From Quillaja saponaria (lineage: Eukaryota > Streptophyta > Magnoliopsida > Fabales > Quillajaceae): a DNA stretch of 64,000 nt. Both the position numbers and the translations under genes were made by a program. Of the stretch, positions 12,695-26,200 are shown in pieces; position 1 is the stretch's first letter, and the number at the start of each line of letters is the position of its first letter. The stretch lies in assembly GCA_029379385.1 (NCBI GenBank), contig CM055606.1:18687142-18751141 (forward strand), written 5' to 3'. The notes beneath the pieces were generated by a model. It saw nothing but the letters and a program-made list of their open reading frames with translations. It was not told where the DNA came from and ran no database searches.

Positions 12695-14021
12695 ATAAAA
12701 CCACAGAAGGTAAGGTAAAATGGTGGTGACGGCGGTGGATGTATGAGTGGCAGGGGGTGAGTGAGTAACAACAGGAAGCTAGAGTTAGATGGAAAATTTT
12801 AGGGGTTGATAGTTGATGACATGTGTGAATGTGATTGGTTGTTGTGGATGGTAAATTTTGGGTTGACTTTTTTAAAAATACTAGATTTTAGGTCACTTGC
12901 AACACTATTTACTGGATAAACAAAATATATGTAAGAAAACTTTTTATGCTTATTTTTTTAGGTTAGAACTTTGATGTTTCCAAATATATTATTTACCAGA
13001 AAAGGTTTCCAAATATATATATATATATTAGACTAAAAGTATAGAAGCCAAAGAGTAAATACTCACAAAATTTAATGTCCTGCCAGGTGAATTGGTAAGA
13101 AAATGTGGCAAGTATAATTAATTAGTTAAAGGACACACAATGCCGTGGTCGCCTCTTGTTAGTTGTATCTCAACAAACCTTCATAAAAAGGTCCTTCACG
13201 ACAAGTTGAAAGTAGTTACATGTTTGAGCCCAGTTATCCACCAAGGCAATTATTTCTTCACTGAGACTTTTTCACTAAGGAAATCCAAAATGTTAATGGA
13301 TATAAGCCCATTTATTGGGCCCATATGACCTCATTTTGTTTAATGTGTCAGATAAGCTTATATAATATATTAAATAATTTAATTTAATTAGTCTCATTAT
13401 TTTTCTTTCCATGATATATGTTATTAATATAAGTTGTTAATAATATAATTATATATTATTATATGCAGTATAAGAGTTAAGTAAATAATTTTATACTATC
13501 ATATTATTTTTATATAATACGATAAATGAGTTTTAATTAAATATTTTGTAACATTTAAATCATTAATAAATATATAGAAGTTAGTCACCAAATTAATTAA
13601 AGATTTTCATATATATAAGCAATAGTAATTTTCTTTTCCTAAGCAGAAGTCAAAAACTCATAGTCTTAAGGAGAGGTTGAAGTTGGATTTAGAAGGATAA
13701 TATACATTTAAAAAGCATTAACTTACCAATTATTGAATTATATTTTCTTAATTTTTTCAGAAGCACCCTTTTGGATGATACAAATTTCCACCTTAATTTG
13801 ATCATCCGCACCATTTCTTATGAAGAAGGTTCCATTGTGGCTGTCACTTGTATGAAAAATGAAAGAAGCAAATTAGGAAACTTATAGAGGAGCAGGCTAC
13901 AAGCCTATATAACCTGTTGGAGTATAACACGTGTCCCATTAAAAGTAAGTAGAATCAAATAACTTCCCTACAAACTTTGTAAATAATTTTTTCATTATTA
14001 TTTCTGCTTACATTTGTTAAG

Positions 14022-14059
<38 letters not shown>

Positions 14060-15400
14060 ACTAGCATTCCCAATCCGTTCTCATATGCTTTTTTAATTTT
14101 TTTATTTAAAATAAATATTTTTAAAAAATAAAATTCTTAAATCATCTTATAAAACTCTTAGAATTACATGATCAATATCTTTCTCACTTAATTAATTAAT
14201 TCGATCCAACATGTAGATGAAAAAGTAATTAGAGACTTTAAGATTGAACAACTCATGTAGGAAAAAATAAATATATATTGGGTGGATAGAGTAGATTTTT
14301 GTTTTTGAAATAAAGTAAATAGTAATTATTAAGTGATGTGACGATAATTAGTTATTGAAGTTATTTTTTAAATAACTTGAATAAATGTATATTATATAAC
14401 AAGAAACCATAAGGGTCTTTTACTATAATAATATAGAGATAGATAGATAGAGATATAAATAATTATAAAATTTGCATTTATTGTAATTTAATAATATCAT
14501 TAAGCAATAATGTATAAAAAGTTTCTTATTTTTCCAAGGAAAGAATTTGTTAAAGGTAATATATCTAGCTATTTAGTAAGTTTTCATATTTGTAATAACT
14601 AATTATAATTTCAAAGACTTCTAATAATATTTTTAAAAGAATATTATTCCTAATTATGACATGCTTTACCATGATTGTCATTACTAAATTGTTTATTTGA
14701 AGTTTGGTTTTGAAACTTTACTATTGAAATGGAGCAATAAAAGTCCAAGTACCTTTTTTTTGGCTAAGAATAAAAGTCTAAGTACTTAGAATGAAACAAG
14801 TCAACAAATTAATAGAAATCCGAATACAGTTTTTCACTATATATTATGTAAAATATCTAAACTTTTAATTATTCTATAAATAAAGAGATATTGATATGAT
14901 TTAAGAAAAATAGAGTATGTGTACAACTTCAATAGAATTCACGAAATTGAACATCAATTATTTTTCTTATGATAAAATAAATATTAAATTCTCTTATAAT
15001 TTATCTGTCAACATCTAAATACTAAAATTTAATTTTTATCATATCTCATCTTAATATAAAATATCATTTGAGTTAAAATTTATTATCATTATCTTCTCTA
15101 TTAGTAATAATTAAAAAATAAAACATTCAAATTAAAATAATACTTTGGATTCGGTTTGTTTCGATTCAACTGAATTAATTTTTAATGAAATTAAAAATTA
15201 GAACTACATAGTTCAACTTAAAAAATTTAAAGCTTTTCAAAAACAAAATAATAAAATTATTAGTTTACAATTGATTGGAGCAAATTTACTATTCTTAATG
15301 AATATGGATTGAAGCTATGGAAGACCCATTGTATTTACCAATGGTATCTGATACTGCAAAAGGTGACAACCATTATCATTCTTAAACAGGCATTAGTTTC
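12695..15400. other. AT-rich intergenic DNA between SAMDC and PP2C genes
   Basis: This stretch holds the SAMDC 3' flank followed by very AT-rich DNA, with TA repeats near 13015-13028 and 14023-14055 and GATA-type repeats near 14440. I see no coding exon or delimitable transposon. The last part before 15400 becomes CT-rich, as expected for a promoter and leader of the next gene. Confidence 0.5.
14023..14055. repeat. (TA)n microsatellite
   Basis: An uninterrupted run of TA dinucleotides of about 33 bp. It may vary in length between individuals. Confidence 0.9.
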
Positions 15401-16040
15401 TCTCTCTAAATCTTGGAAAAATATCCTTGTCTTTCCATTGTTTTAAAAATTATGTGAAATCTCTCTCTCACTCACTGAGTTGTGCTGTGTTGTGTTGTAT
15501 GGGTGGGTGGGTGTTTTCTTGGAAAAAGGGCCTTTCTTACAGACAAACTCACCCATGCACACATAGAATCTCGAATTTCAAACTGCCCTTACACTCTCTC
15601 TCCCCGTCTCTCTCATTCTCTTGGAAGAAACCCCATTTTTGTGACCTCTATTTGGACCTGTCCTACTATGGGGTTTCCTTGGTTCAATGATCTCTGTTCT
15701 TGAGCCATGATCGTGCGCTCAAAGAAAAGTACGATTCTTTTTTCCCTTTTCGATAACCCCACAACACGTTCTGAATGTGAAAGGCTTTTTGTTTGATCAA
15801 AGACCAAAATATCTTAACCTTTTGCCTGTTTGTTGGGGTTGTTTTAGGGTTTTGATTGTTGCCCTTTTCAGTGTTTAGCTCCTTCAATTTTTACAACTTT
15901 TATTCTTGAACCTGTGTTCTATTCTTGATAAGCTTTTTTTCTCTACAAGCCCTTCTTTCTCTGTTATACCCGGAGTACAATTTGCACAAAGAATCGTAAT
16001 TACTGGTTGAATTTGCTTCTAGGGTTCATGTTTCTCGAAT

Positions 16041-16244
16041 TTGTTTGAGACATGCGTTGATAGCCATGTTAGTGGCCACAATCTGGAGCTCCAGGAGCAC
16101 ATATATTACGATTTCCACAAAGAATTGCTTACTTGCAACCTTGTGCTACCAGGCATTTTCCAGGTCTACTTTCAAACAAAGCTGCTCTTAGTTTTCTCAG
16201 TTGGTGCTTTTATCTCTTCTTTTAAGTACAAAGCTTCTCTTTGA
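16041..16244 (+). other. Upstream ORF (67 codons) in the presumed PP2C leader
   Basis: An ATG at 16041 opens a frame that stops at 16242-16244, only three bases before the PP2C start at 16248. No recognisable domain is encoded. If the leader is unspliced here, ribosomes would meet this frame before the main start, which could damp translation. An intron ending near 16021 (TTGCTTCTAG) is possible and would still leave the frame in the mRNA. Confidence 0.4.
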
Positions 16245-16247
16245 TAC

Positions 16248-18490
16248 ATGGGTTGCGTCCATGGCAAGTGTTGTAGCCGCTATCCGCCCACATCGGACGC
16301 CGGTTCCCGGGACTTCCGAGAAGTAGGTCCGTACAGTGCCCAAAGAAAACACATAATTAGTCAGAGATCATTGGAGCTTGTTCCTGTTCCTTCCCATAAC
16401 TTCCATTTGGAGTATTCTGTCCTCACGCAGCGTGGCTACTACCCAGATTCCCCTGATAAAGAAAACCAAGATAGTTTCTGCATAAGGACACAACTTCAAG
16501 GTAACCCAAATGTCCACTTCTTTGGTGTATTTGATGGGCATGGTCAATTTGGTAGCGAGTGTTCTAATTTTGTTAAGGATAGATTGGTAGAAATATTATC
16601 AAATGACCACACGTTATTGGAGGACCCTGTTATAGCTTATAATTCAGCATTCTTAACGGCAAATAATGAATTACATAACAGCGAGATTGATGATTCGATG
16701 AGCGGTACCACAGCAATTACAGTGCTTGTTATTGGAAATACCCTTTTTGTTGCTAATGTGGGTGATTCAAGGGCAGTGCTAGCTGTTAAGGATGGGAATC
16801 GTATTATTGCTCAGGACTTGTCCTATGATCAGACACCATTCCGGAAAGATGAATATGAGAGAGTGAAACTTTGTGGAGCAAGGGTCCTGAGTGTTGATCA
16901 GGTAGAAGGCCTTAAGGATCCGGATATCCAGACATGGGGTGATGAAGAGAGTCAGGGAGGTGACCCTCCTAGATTGTGGGTTCAAAATGGGATGTATCCT
17001 GGCACTGCATTTACAAGGAGCGTAGGAGATAATACAGCAGAGGGTATTGGTGTCACTGCTGTTCCAGAGGTGTCAGTGGTTCAGCTTACACCTAATCATC
17101 TTTTCTTTGTTGTTGCAAGTGATGGTGTTTTTGAGTTCTTATCAAGCCAAGCCGTTGTTAATATGGTATGACATGTGGTTTGCTTTCATTTTTTTTCTTC
17201 CGTTTCTTTGTTTTCTAATGAAGTTTACCTAAGTTTTGATTTCTTCATTCTGCAAGTTTATAGAGTTATATGATGCCACTCGGTAATCCGATACTAATAT
17301 ATATTTTTTTTGAGAAGAAGCTACCAATACCAGAATGAAATGCATTTTGAAATCCAACTCGAGGGGCCACAATCCCATATCAGAGATGTGGGTGGAATCT
17401 TAGTCTGCAGATTCAAGAGCAGTTCTCCTTTTCATTCTTGTACTGCAAAATTGAATAGAAAAATGGGAATACTATTTTTGAGTTTCTTTTCTGGGTCATC
17501 TAGTTGGTCAAAGTTTTGCCTTATTTTCATGATATGTGAAGTTTCTTGTTGAAATGCTAATTTATTTACAACTTATAATTTCTCTGTCACTTCTCTTGGT
17601 AATTTTGTGGTATTTTTCTTGACATAGGCAGCAAGCTATACAGATTCCCGGGATGCGTGTGCTTCCATTGCTGGAGAGTCATATAAACTATGGCTGGAAC
17701 ATGAGAATCGAACAGATGATATTACAATCATTATTGCCCATATCAAAGGCCTGACTAATGTATGTATCTGTTGCCCACATTCTTTTTACCTGTACTTTCA
17801 CCTCATATAGGCCGAGTCCGATGATTTAGTTATACATAAATTTCATCAATAAAATGTGGTAAGTGGTAATGGAATGCTGTGGAGTAATTTACATTTTGGC
17901 AAGATGTGCTTTGAAGAGTTATATTTTTAATTAAAGCTGTTTGAATAATCAGAACCGGATGCATTACATTGTTAATGTTGTTTTTTGTGTTTGGAGACTA
18001 TGTTTATCTATGAATGGTAACTTCCTTGGCAAGCAGGGATGTTTAAGTTCCTTTTGGAAGAAACTAGACTAAACATTTGGTGTATATAGGAAGTGATAAA
18101 TATTTTGCTCCTCTGCCCCTGCTACATTTTCCCTTAACTGGCCAACATGCAGTATTTTAAAACTTAATGGTACATGTACCAGAAAAAAGATGATGGTGGG
18201 TGACTGTTTATTTTATATCATCCCATTGATTTACTTGCTTACCTGAATGTTATTTTGAATTTTGAATGTTGTAGTTAGGTTCATCTGGAGATGGATCAGG
18301 TGAGATTAATGCCAGGCCTGTGACAAGGTCAAGGAAAGGAACTTCTGATGTATCTGCGGCTACTGGGTCTGACCTTTACCATTCCGTGAAAAGCGATCTA
18401 TCAGATCTACAGTCCTGCCATCATGTGGTTTCAATGAATCGAACATCCATAGTGGTTCCATCTCCAGCATGTCAGAGGCCCTTGGAAATG
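16248..18490 (+). CDS. Protein phosphatase 2C, PP2C35 (At3g06270) type
   Basis: Exons 16248-17165, 17628-17759 and 18275-18490 give 422 residues. MGCVHGKCC predicts N-myristoylation at G2 and palmitoylation at C3/C8/C9, so plasma-membrane attachment. The PP2C serine/threonine phosphatase fold runs about 57-350. Metal-binding and core motifs are FGVFDGHG (92-99), SGTTAI (152-157), VGDSRAVL (171-178), ASDGVFEF (290-297) and TDDITIII (335-342). The first two exons match Arabidopsis At3g06270 closely from memory; that protein ends at about residue 348. Here a third exon adds a Ser-rich tail of 72 residues. The 3' end is uncertain. A donor at 18491 spliced to an acceptor at 18572 would put TGA immediately after the join, while read-through would stop at 18679. 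The cNMP-binding and kinase domains of the related At2g20050 type are not found downstream. Confidence 0.9.
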
Positions 18491-18499
18491 GTAGGTTTC

Positions 18500-20298
18500 C
18501 GGGGTCTTTTCCTTTTCAATCATTTGATCATAATCTTCTGTACAATAAGTGTATTTCTTTTACCATTTACAGTGATTGAACTTAAGGCCTTGAGGAAGCA
18601 TCCCGGCACCTTGTCATTTTTCTTAAGTGGTAATATCTACTTTCTATTGGTTGTATTATCTTTTTCTTTCCTTTTATGAATATAATAATTATCCTTTGTC
18701 CATCTGGAGAAAGATATTGTTCATTTAGGAAATTTTGAGATATATCTGCACTTTTAAAAATCAAAGTTATCACTTAAGTAATTACATAATTCATGCATTG
18801 GGCACCTCTGATGCTGCCTCAATCACTATTGTCAGGCTAGTAACAAGCTGCAGTTGGCAGTGCATTGTTGTGGGAGCAGAAGGAACTTGTTCTGCATATA
18901 CAAAGCATACTGAGTTATTATTCTTGCCTTCCCGTGGTAGCATTGCACCAGCTAATTCAAATGTTCAGAGACAGAAAATGGTTAACAGAAATGAAATGTA
19001 AGGATGTTCTGCTGGGAGGTTGGATGTTGAGTATAAAAACATTATGAAATGTGGAAGTGTTGACATGATCTCTTGTCATGCGGCCTGGAAGAAAATACGT
19101 GAGGTGGTCAGCCAATAATCATGATCCTCAATCTCCTATTTAGGCTCTGGATCCCATGTATGTATTTGAGATATATCCGGATTATTAATGCATTTCCTTT
19201 GTGACAATTTCTATTTAGACATGTGAACTATTAACTTGAATGGTCGGTGGGTTTAGACTAAAAATGCAGATAATGAGATAACAGTATCAGTATCTATTTT
19301 TAAATTAATAATGATAATCCCTTATTAGACACAGCTGAAATATGTCGGCATAGTATGTAGCATTTTCACATATTATGTTGAGCACCCTTGGTTGATTCAA
19401 TCATGCCGGTGAGAGATATATTTGTTTTTTGGCTATATCTTAGTTATGTGTAAGATAGGGATGGAGGAATGTCATTCTTTTCGTGCTGTTCTTCTTGTTC
19501 CTTTTTTGGGTGACAAAACATTGATAGCCAAGAGTGACATGCATGGTTGGCTTATTTGAGCACCTGACCTCAAGCCTCATACCATAATGCGAACCTGTCA
19601 GTGCAAGTATTTCGTAGTGGCAGTACCACGTACCACCCCATGATGTTGGGGTACCTTGTCTGAATTTCTCTGGTTTTCTTTTCATCTTGTCGTGGACTAA
19701 AAGAAGAGTGCATACCCCAAGTCTCCATGCCTGTTACAACTCGATATATAGTATGGTACTAACTCAAGTCTTTGCAGGGATGATTGGAACTCAATTAGTC
19801 AAGGTTCAAGTTGCAGTTAAATACAAACCCAGGCAAAATTTAAAGCTGAATATCTTTGTACCATATTCACTTGTGGGACTTTGTCAAATGCAGTCCCAAG
19901 CCCCCACCCCGTTGAGTATGGAACTCCACGAAACCATTCTACCTTGAACTCACTTTACAATTATATAATTATGGCCTAATTTGCAGTGATCTAAATTTGC
20001 AACTGATTTCGTCTATACCCAAAGGCAGTTGCACAATTTAAATATCACATAATTCAGCAAGGACTGAAATGGCTGAAAGGTTGCACAATGCGACTTGCTA
20101 CACTTTTGCAACATAGCCTTAAAAGGGGAAAACGTGGTCAAGCTGCGTAACAGGAAATAAAGTAGTAACAATCTTACTGCTTCCTCGTCCTACCAAGCAT
20201 TGCATATAAATTAACATTACATTGACAGATTTATCCCGCTCTACAATTTTGTTAAGATACACTAGAATACAAAATTCCTTTCCAAAATGATCACCATT
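18500..20298. other. PP2C 3' flank and convergent intergenic DNA
   Basis: This should contain the 3' end of the PP2C gene and the 3' untranslated region of the SAC3B gene on the opposite strand. No convincing extra coding exon is visible. I searched specifically for cyclic-nucleotide-binding and kinase exons and saw none. Confidence 0.5.
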
Positions 20299-23200
20299 TC
20301 AGAAGTATATACACAGCTTCTCATCTATTTTGCCCTGAAGTATGTTACATTGCTCCAACAGCTTGCTCAACTTTTCAGCTTCCTTGGTTTCTTTGCCATT
20401 TATCTCTGTTCTACTTCTGCCATTGTTTAATCCATCTATACCAGCTACAATTTTGCTGGGCCATTCACCATCCTGTGCAAAACTGCTTTCCGCGTCCATG
20501 AAATCACTTGTATTGACAGTCTCATCAACTAAAATTGGAGCCACTGCCAAAGGATGCCGAAATACTTCAGACCTTGGCTGAATCGCACCAGGGGAAAGAG
20601 AGCCGCAGCCGCTGGGCCATTCACCATCCTGTGCAAAGCTGCTTTCCGCGTCCATGAAATCACTAGTATTGACAGTCTCATCAACTACAATTGGAGCCAC
20701 AGCCAAAGGATGCCAAAATACTTCAGACCTTGGCTGAACCACACCAGGGGAAAGAGAGCCGCAGCCAACTTTAATTATTTCATCTAGAGATGGGTTTAGA
20801 CAATCTGGTGAAGGGAGACTACCTTCTGGACTTAGACAAGTAACATGATGACACTCCATGATGTAAGCCGAAGGGAAGTTCCCATTGGATAAACTCATTA
20901 ATCGCCAATTGAAAATCCTACGGAAAATCTTAATCCACTGTGGAACTATGTGGTAGCATGAGTTTTGGAGCTCAAATCGAGCACACCTTTGCACCATGAC
21001 ACGTGCCTCTTTTGTTGCCAATGAAACCCCCATCATCTTACTTGTAAGAGTCAGGTATCGGATTAAGTAATTTTCAAGCTTTATCCTGTGGCTCTCAATA
21101 TCCTTTCTGATATTAGAACCTCTGGGCAGCCATGATAAATCATCGATAAAAGTAGGAAGTTCACAGTTCCTCAAAGCACATACAAGTGGTTCTACAACCG
21201 CAACTGAGCTCCATCCTATGCTAGGCATGTAACACCTCACCATTCTATGCTCGTCACTAGACTCATTCAGCAAGCCAATCTCAGGACAAGGCCAACCAAC
21301 AGGATTTCCATTGGCAGCAGCACCAATGTCCTGCACTGACCAAGCCAAGGCTTCATTGAAGAATGAGATACATTCATTTGGACCTATCTTGCAGTCAATC
21401 ATCTGGTCATTCACCCCTAACAAAGAATCCAGGTGGGCAAGAACAAGTTCACGTGTTTTCACACGATTAAGGATGGGTGGCAAAGGTGATTCAATTGCCA
21501 GCCACTCTAGTCCCTCCCTCAATCGCGTGTCACTGAAAAACCCATTCAAGTGTTCCATCTGCTGGTTTTCAACTAGGAAAACAACCAGAAAGCCACTTAT
21601 CCTTGATTGGTCAATTTCATCAAGGCCCAATTCATTAATTATAATGGAGGAAAAACCTACAACCTTTTCCTCATATGAGCCGCATAAAATTAGCAGGGGC
21701 AAGCGAGCACCAGTTGGTATTGACATCAGAAGGTTGTGGAGCTGAACTCTTTGAAATTCCCAGGGGATGCTTTCTGATACCAGAAATAAAACTGCACTTG
21801 CACCAGATATTGTCTCATCTGGAGTACTAAATTTCGTATTCTTAATTACAGACAAGCAGCAGGTGAGATCTGCACCTGGTTGGCTACGAGCCCATTTCTT
21901 CCATATTACCAGGCCAGGGGTTGAAGTAACCAGGTCATCTTCACCATCATCACTGGAAGGCATGATCTTTGAAAACAACCACAACCCTGCTGCTCCTGCT
22001 CTATCTCCTTCATGCAGAGAACACAAAATAAGCTTCCAGCAGAAGCATTTTACATCCAAATTTCTTCTGCTCAGTATATCAGCAATAACATCCGACACAT
22101 TAAGTCTAGCCCATGACTTGTCATGCTTTTCATATCTCTCCCTCATAGCGTTATCAATGTCCAAATTGCCAAAATTGCATAGTTGCTACATAGAAGAAAA
22201 TACAAAACGTTAGGCAAATAAGTTGAGGTGAATAGATAACATTGAAAAATTCAGAAAGTAAGTACTAATACATGTAAACTGACATTCAACAATGGAGAAC
22301 AGGTTACCTTACTTTGGTAACAAATATCAGGAGAAAAAGGAAGTAGTAAGAATGTTGTATTGGGATATATGCATAACAAATTGTCAAGAACGAAGACTTC
22401 CAATGCAACAACAGAACCAGTAAAACAATTAAAATAAGAAACTAGAACCTAAATGAGTGTCATTAGATGCAAAGCTAAGTGCATCATCTTCATTCCTTCC
22501 ACCAACACCCTCCTTCCCCTCAAAAAAGAAAAATAAAGCATAAAAAAAGATTGATGTTAAGAGCAGATGGGCAAAGAGTTTCTCAAAGAAGCTCACATCT
22601 TTCTTCTGTCGAATCGGTGGCCCCAATGATAATGAATTCAGTGCAACATTTGCTGCTAAATGCCTTTGCTCACGAAGCTCCCTCAATTTTAAAGAGCGCC
22701 GCCTCCATAACCTGAAAGGAAGATATGAAACGGTGATGTGATAGGCAAAGGCATAATCCTACAAGAACTCCACAAAAGGAGTGGCACAAACTACAGACCT
22801 TAAGAACAACTTGAGCTTTGCCTGAGCAATTTCGGCATCTTGATCATTTTCAACTTCATTTCCTTGATGAATAACTGGAGGTTCATCTTCAGATACACTC
22901 TGAGGCACAAAATTTTCTACTGGAAAACTAAAACTATAACGTACAGATCTCTCCTCCGGAGCTGTTTTTGGCACCATCTCCAGTGGCATCCTGTCCATGT
23001 CAGAACACAAGTTTCTCTTTTGAGAGCTTCTGAAATTAGCATCAGAATTTGGACTCCTCAAAAATCCGCCTCCAGAAAGTTGTTGTTCAAATTTGTTACT
23101 AGAAAATGAGAAACCCAATGGTGACAGACGTGGACTAGACACATGATATTCTTCATTACGTTGACTAATTATTGGAGTTTCAATTATTGCCTGTCCTAGC

Positions 23201-26200
23201 ATGGAATGTTTTGGGGACAAAACAGCTTCGTTCTCAGGCACTTCATCAATTTTATGGACAGGAATTTCCTGTTGAACAGATGAAAGTGTTTTCTGCTCAT
23301 GCTTCTTTTTCACTGATTTAGCAGGTGGTGATACAACTTGAGCTGGTGTCAAAACATCACCAATTATCCTTCCTGACCTTTTCCTTAGCACAAGCTTCGA
23401 ACACTTGGTGGGATAGTCATTATCAACATTGAGAAATGGCCCTTCTTTCACCATATATGGCTCTTCAAATGCTTTTAGCAAGAAACCATGATACTCTAAT
23501 AGTTCTTCAATGGCCTCATCCTAATTTCAATCACCAGAACAGAATATAAGGAAAAAGGAAACAACTAAAAAAAATATACCATGTAGTCATTTCAAGCCAA
23601 AAAAGGTACCTCCATCCCAAGCCAGTTGGCAACATGAGCAACAGGAAGACCTTGGTTGTTTTGCAGACCAGCATGTAGAGAAGCAAGCGCCTGGGTACGT
23701 AACTGGTGAAAGCAACATAATACATAAGGCAACATCAATCATACCATGCAATTATGTGAGTAGTGCAGGCCGAGTCTGCTGACTTTACCAGCATGATACT
23801 GAAATTAAAATTGGTCCAAAAGTATGCAGCAGAAAATGTAATTTCATGACTATGAGAAATAATCAGAAGATATACATTCTTCAATAAACATGGTACCTCA
23901 AACATATTTTGGGTATGTATTCAATGAAGGAGGGGTTACTAGTTAGGACAGGAAATAATTGACCTGTACCTTTCTTTCTTGTAATTTGTATGTATCTTTG
24001 TTACTTAGATACGAGTAGCAAGACAACAATCTTATGTTGGCAAATGCGGACATGGTTTATATATGACTTTAGCTGTATGCTTAATGACGACAAAGATCCT
24101 AACATTTTGCAGTTTCTACATTAAACATAAAACAAGTATAGTGCAAGTACCTTTGCGAAGTGAGCATGCATTAGGCATGCTTGAAGGTAACTCGCTTTCC
24201 TCGCAAGCCGAAAGAAGGCAATAAAATTGCCTGTCCTACAAGCTCTATTAAGAGCAAACAAAAATGATAAGATTACAAATTTACAATTGAGACTGTTAAA
24301 AGTAACTAACATTAGAAAGAGCAACAACCTTGCCACATTACGAGCAAATAGAACTTCTGGAGTCTGCCTTATCCCAGGAGTCATCTTAGCAAGATCAAGG
24401 GAGAGCTCTGCAGGTTCAACCTAGTACCACTCGCTTATTTTTACATATAACATCAATAATGAATTTCTACAATTTAGTCGCACCACATAAGACTTACTTT
24501 GTAACCAGGATGCTTGTCCAACTTAAGAAGAGCATAGTAACCTCGAAACTCTTTTTCTGTCAGCACATCTATTCCTTTTTTCCTGTGGTCATCATACAAC
24601 TGGAATAATTCAACTGATGTTTTGTTCATCTGTTCAATATTGAGGTGAGCATCAAAACCCTCAGAGAATCCCTCTCCTTTTGTGTATTCACATAACTCAT
24701 GCATTGCAAGTATATGTAATCTTATCTGCAACCCACAGTGACCACGAAAGCATAAGTCTTGGGAATCATTATTTCTGTGCAAAATATCACCAAGAAGATG
24801 CAAATTCTCTGATAAAGAAAAGTTTGCTTTTACAACAGAATTTTACATAAGTTTTTTTGTTTGTTTGATTTTTGCTACTGAGAGTTTTACAGCTGAGATG
24901 TGTAAAAAGTAATAACTGACACTATAGAAGGATAAATAGCAGTATTCTCTTAATAGTTACATTATTTTTTTCCTTACGCACTACTGGAAAAATACTTGAT
25001 ATTAGTAATTAATACGATCCGACCATTATCTAGTCTTTTGTATCTATTAATCAAGAAAGCATGATCAAGCATGTCACTTTCAAAAAGTGCTAACTTTTTA
25101 GTCGTAGACCTGATCTACACAGCACAAAAGAGGAAAGGAGCTGTAAAGGATGAGGTTGTTCGTGCAAATATTGGTTACATTTATAAGAACAGAAACTAAT
25201 AATATTGTAAGGAGGAACCACCATTTGTTCCAGCATAGTGATAGCCCCTTGGTTGAAAATATGTTGCATCCTAAGGTCCATCCTGATTGCCCTCATCCTG
25301 TCCCACAAGAAGTTATATGTTCCAAGAAACCTATCATCATAAGGCTGATTTAGCAAATTGAGCAGATAATCAATTGTCCTCTGCAGGATGGGCATGGGTC
25401 GTATCAGGCTTGCTTCCCGCTCAGCTGTTCTAGTATACTGCAAAAGAATTATAAAATAAATCCTATCATGAACTTATTAATGAAGTATGCTGACATTGAT
25501 CTATAAGAAATTGTGGATGGAACCTGCTTTAGAGCAAAAGCCAAAATAATGTATACCTTCTTAACTGCTAGAAGTCTGCTGGTCACATTTCTATCCCCAT
25601 CCAAGCGTTCATACTGATCAAGATCCCCTTTCCTTTCACGTTCGCCCCTCTCTGACTCTAAAAACAAAAGGCAAACCATATATTTGAAACAGAAAAAAAG
25701 ACTCTCCTTTAGCTCCTCGTAAACTAGGACAAGTAGTATCTCAGAAAAACACATGGGTTTCAGATACTGATTGTGAGAAACATTTAAGTTTGAACTGTCT
25801 GTATTTTGCAAATCTATAGTTTATTTTTCACCAAGAAATTACAAGGAAATCCAGATTCTTCAGAGCATAGTTGTTGAATTGAGATTCGACTTGTGAATCG
25901 AAATTCTGATTTTGAGAATCGTATCGAATCGTACAATTCAATATAAATTCTAAAAATAAATATTAAATTTAATATTTATAATTAAACATCTAATATTTTA
26001 CCTTTAGGGGAGGGGAAGTGAAGTTTTTCATTCTTCTTCTTGTTATAATTATTTTATTTCTTATTGTTCAAGAAAAATATAAAAGATTGGTAGTTTTTGC
26101 GTATGAATCAAAGAGATACTACTAATTTTTTTATTTTTTTCCTTTTAATTAGCGAGAATAATAACACTAACAACTTTAAAAGATGTGGCAGGGATATTAT

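Noticed and set aside
18491..20298. Missing cNMP-binding and kinase domains of an At2g20050-type PP2C-kinase
   Set aside because: The N-terminal sequence and length fit the short PP2C35 (At3g06270) type, which lacks these domains, so this is not a truncation.
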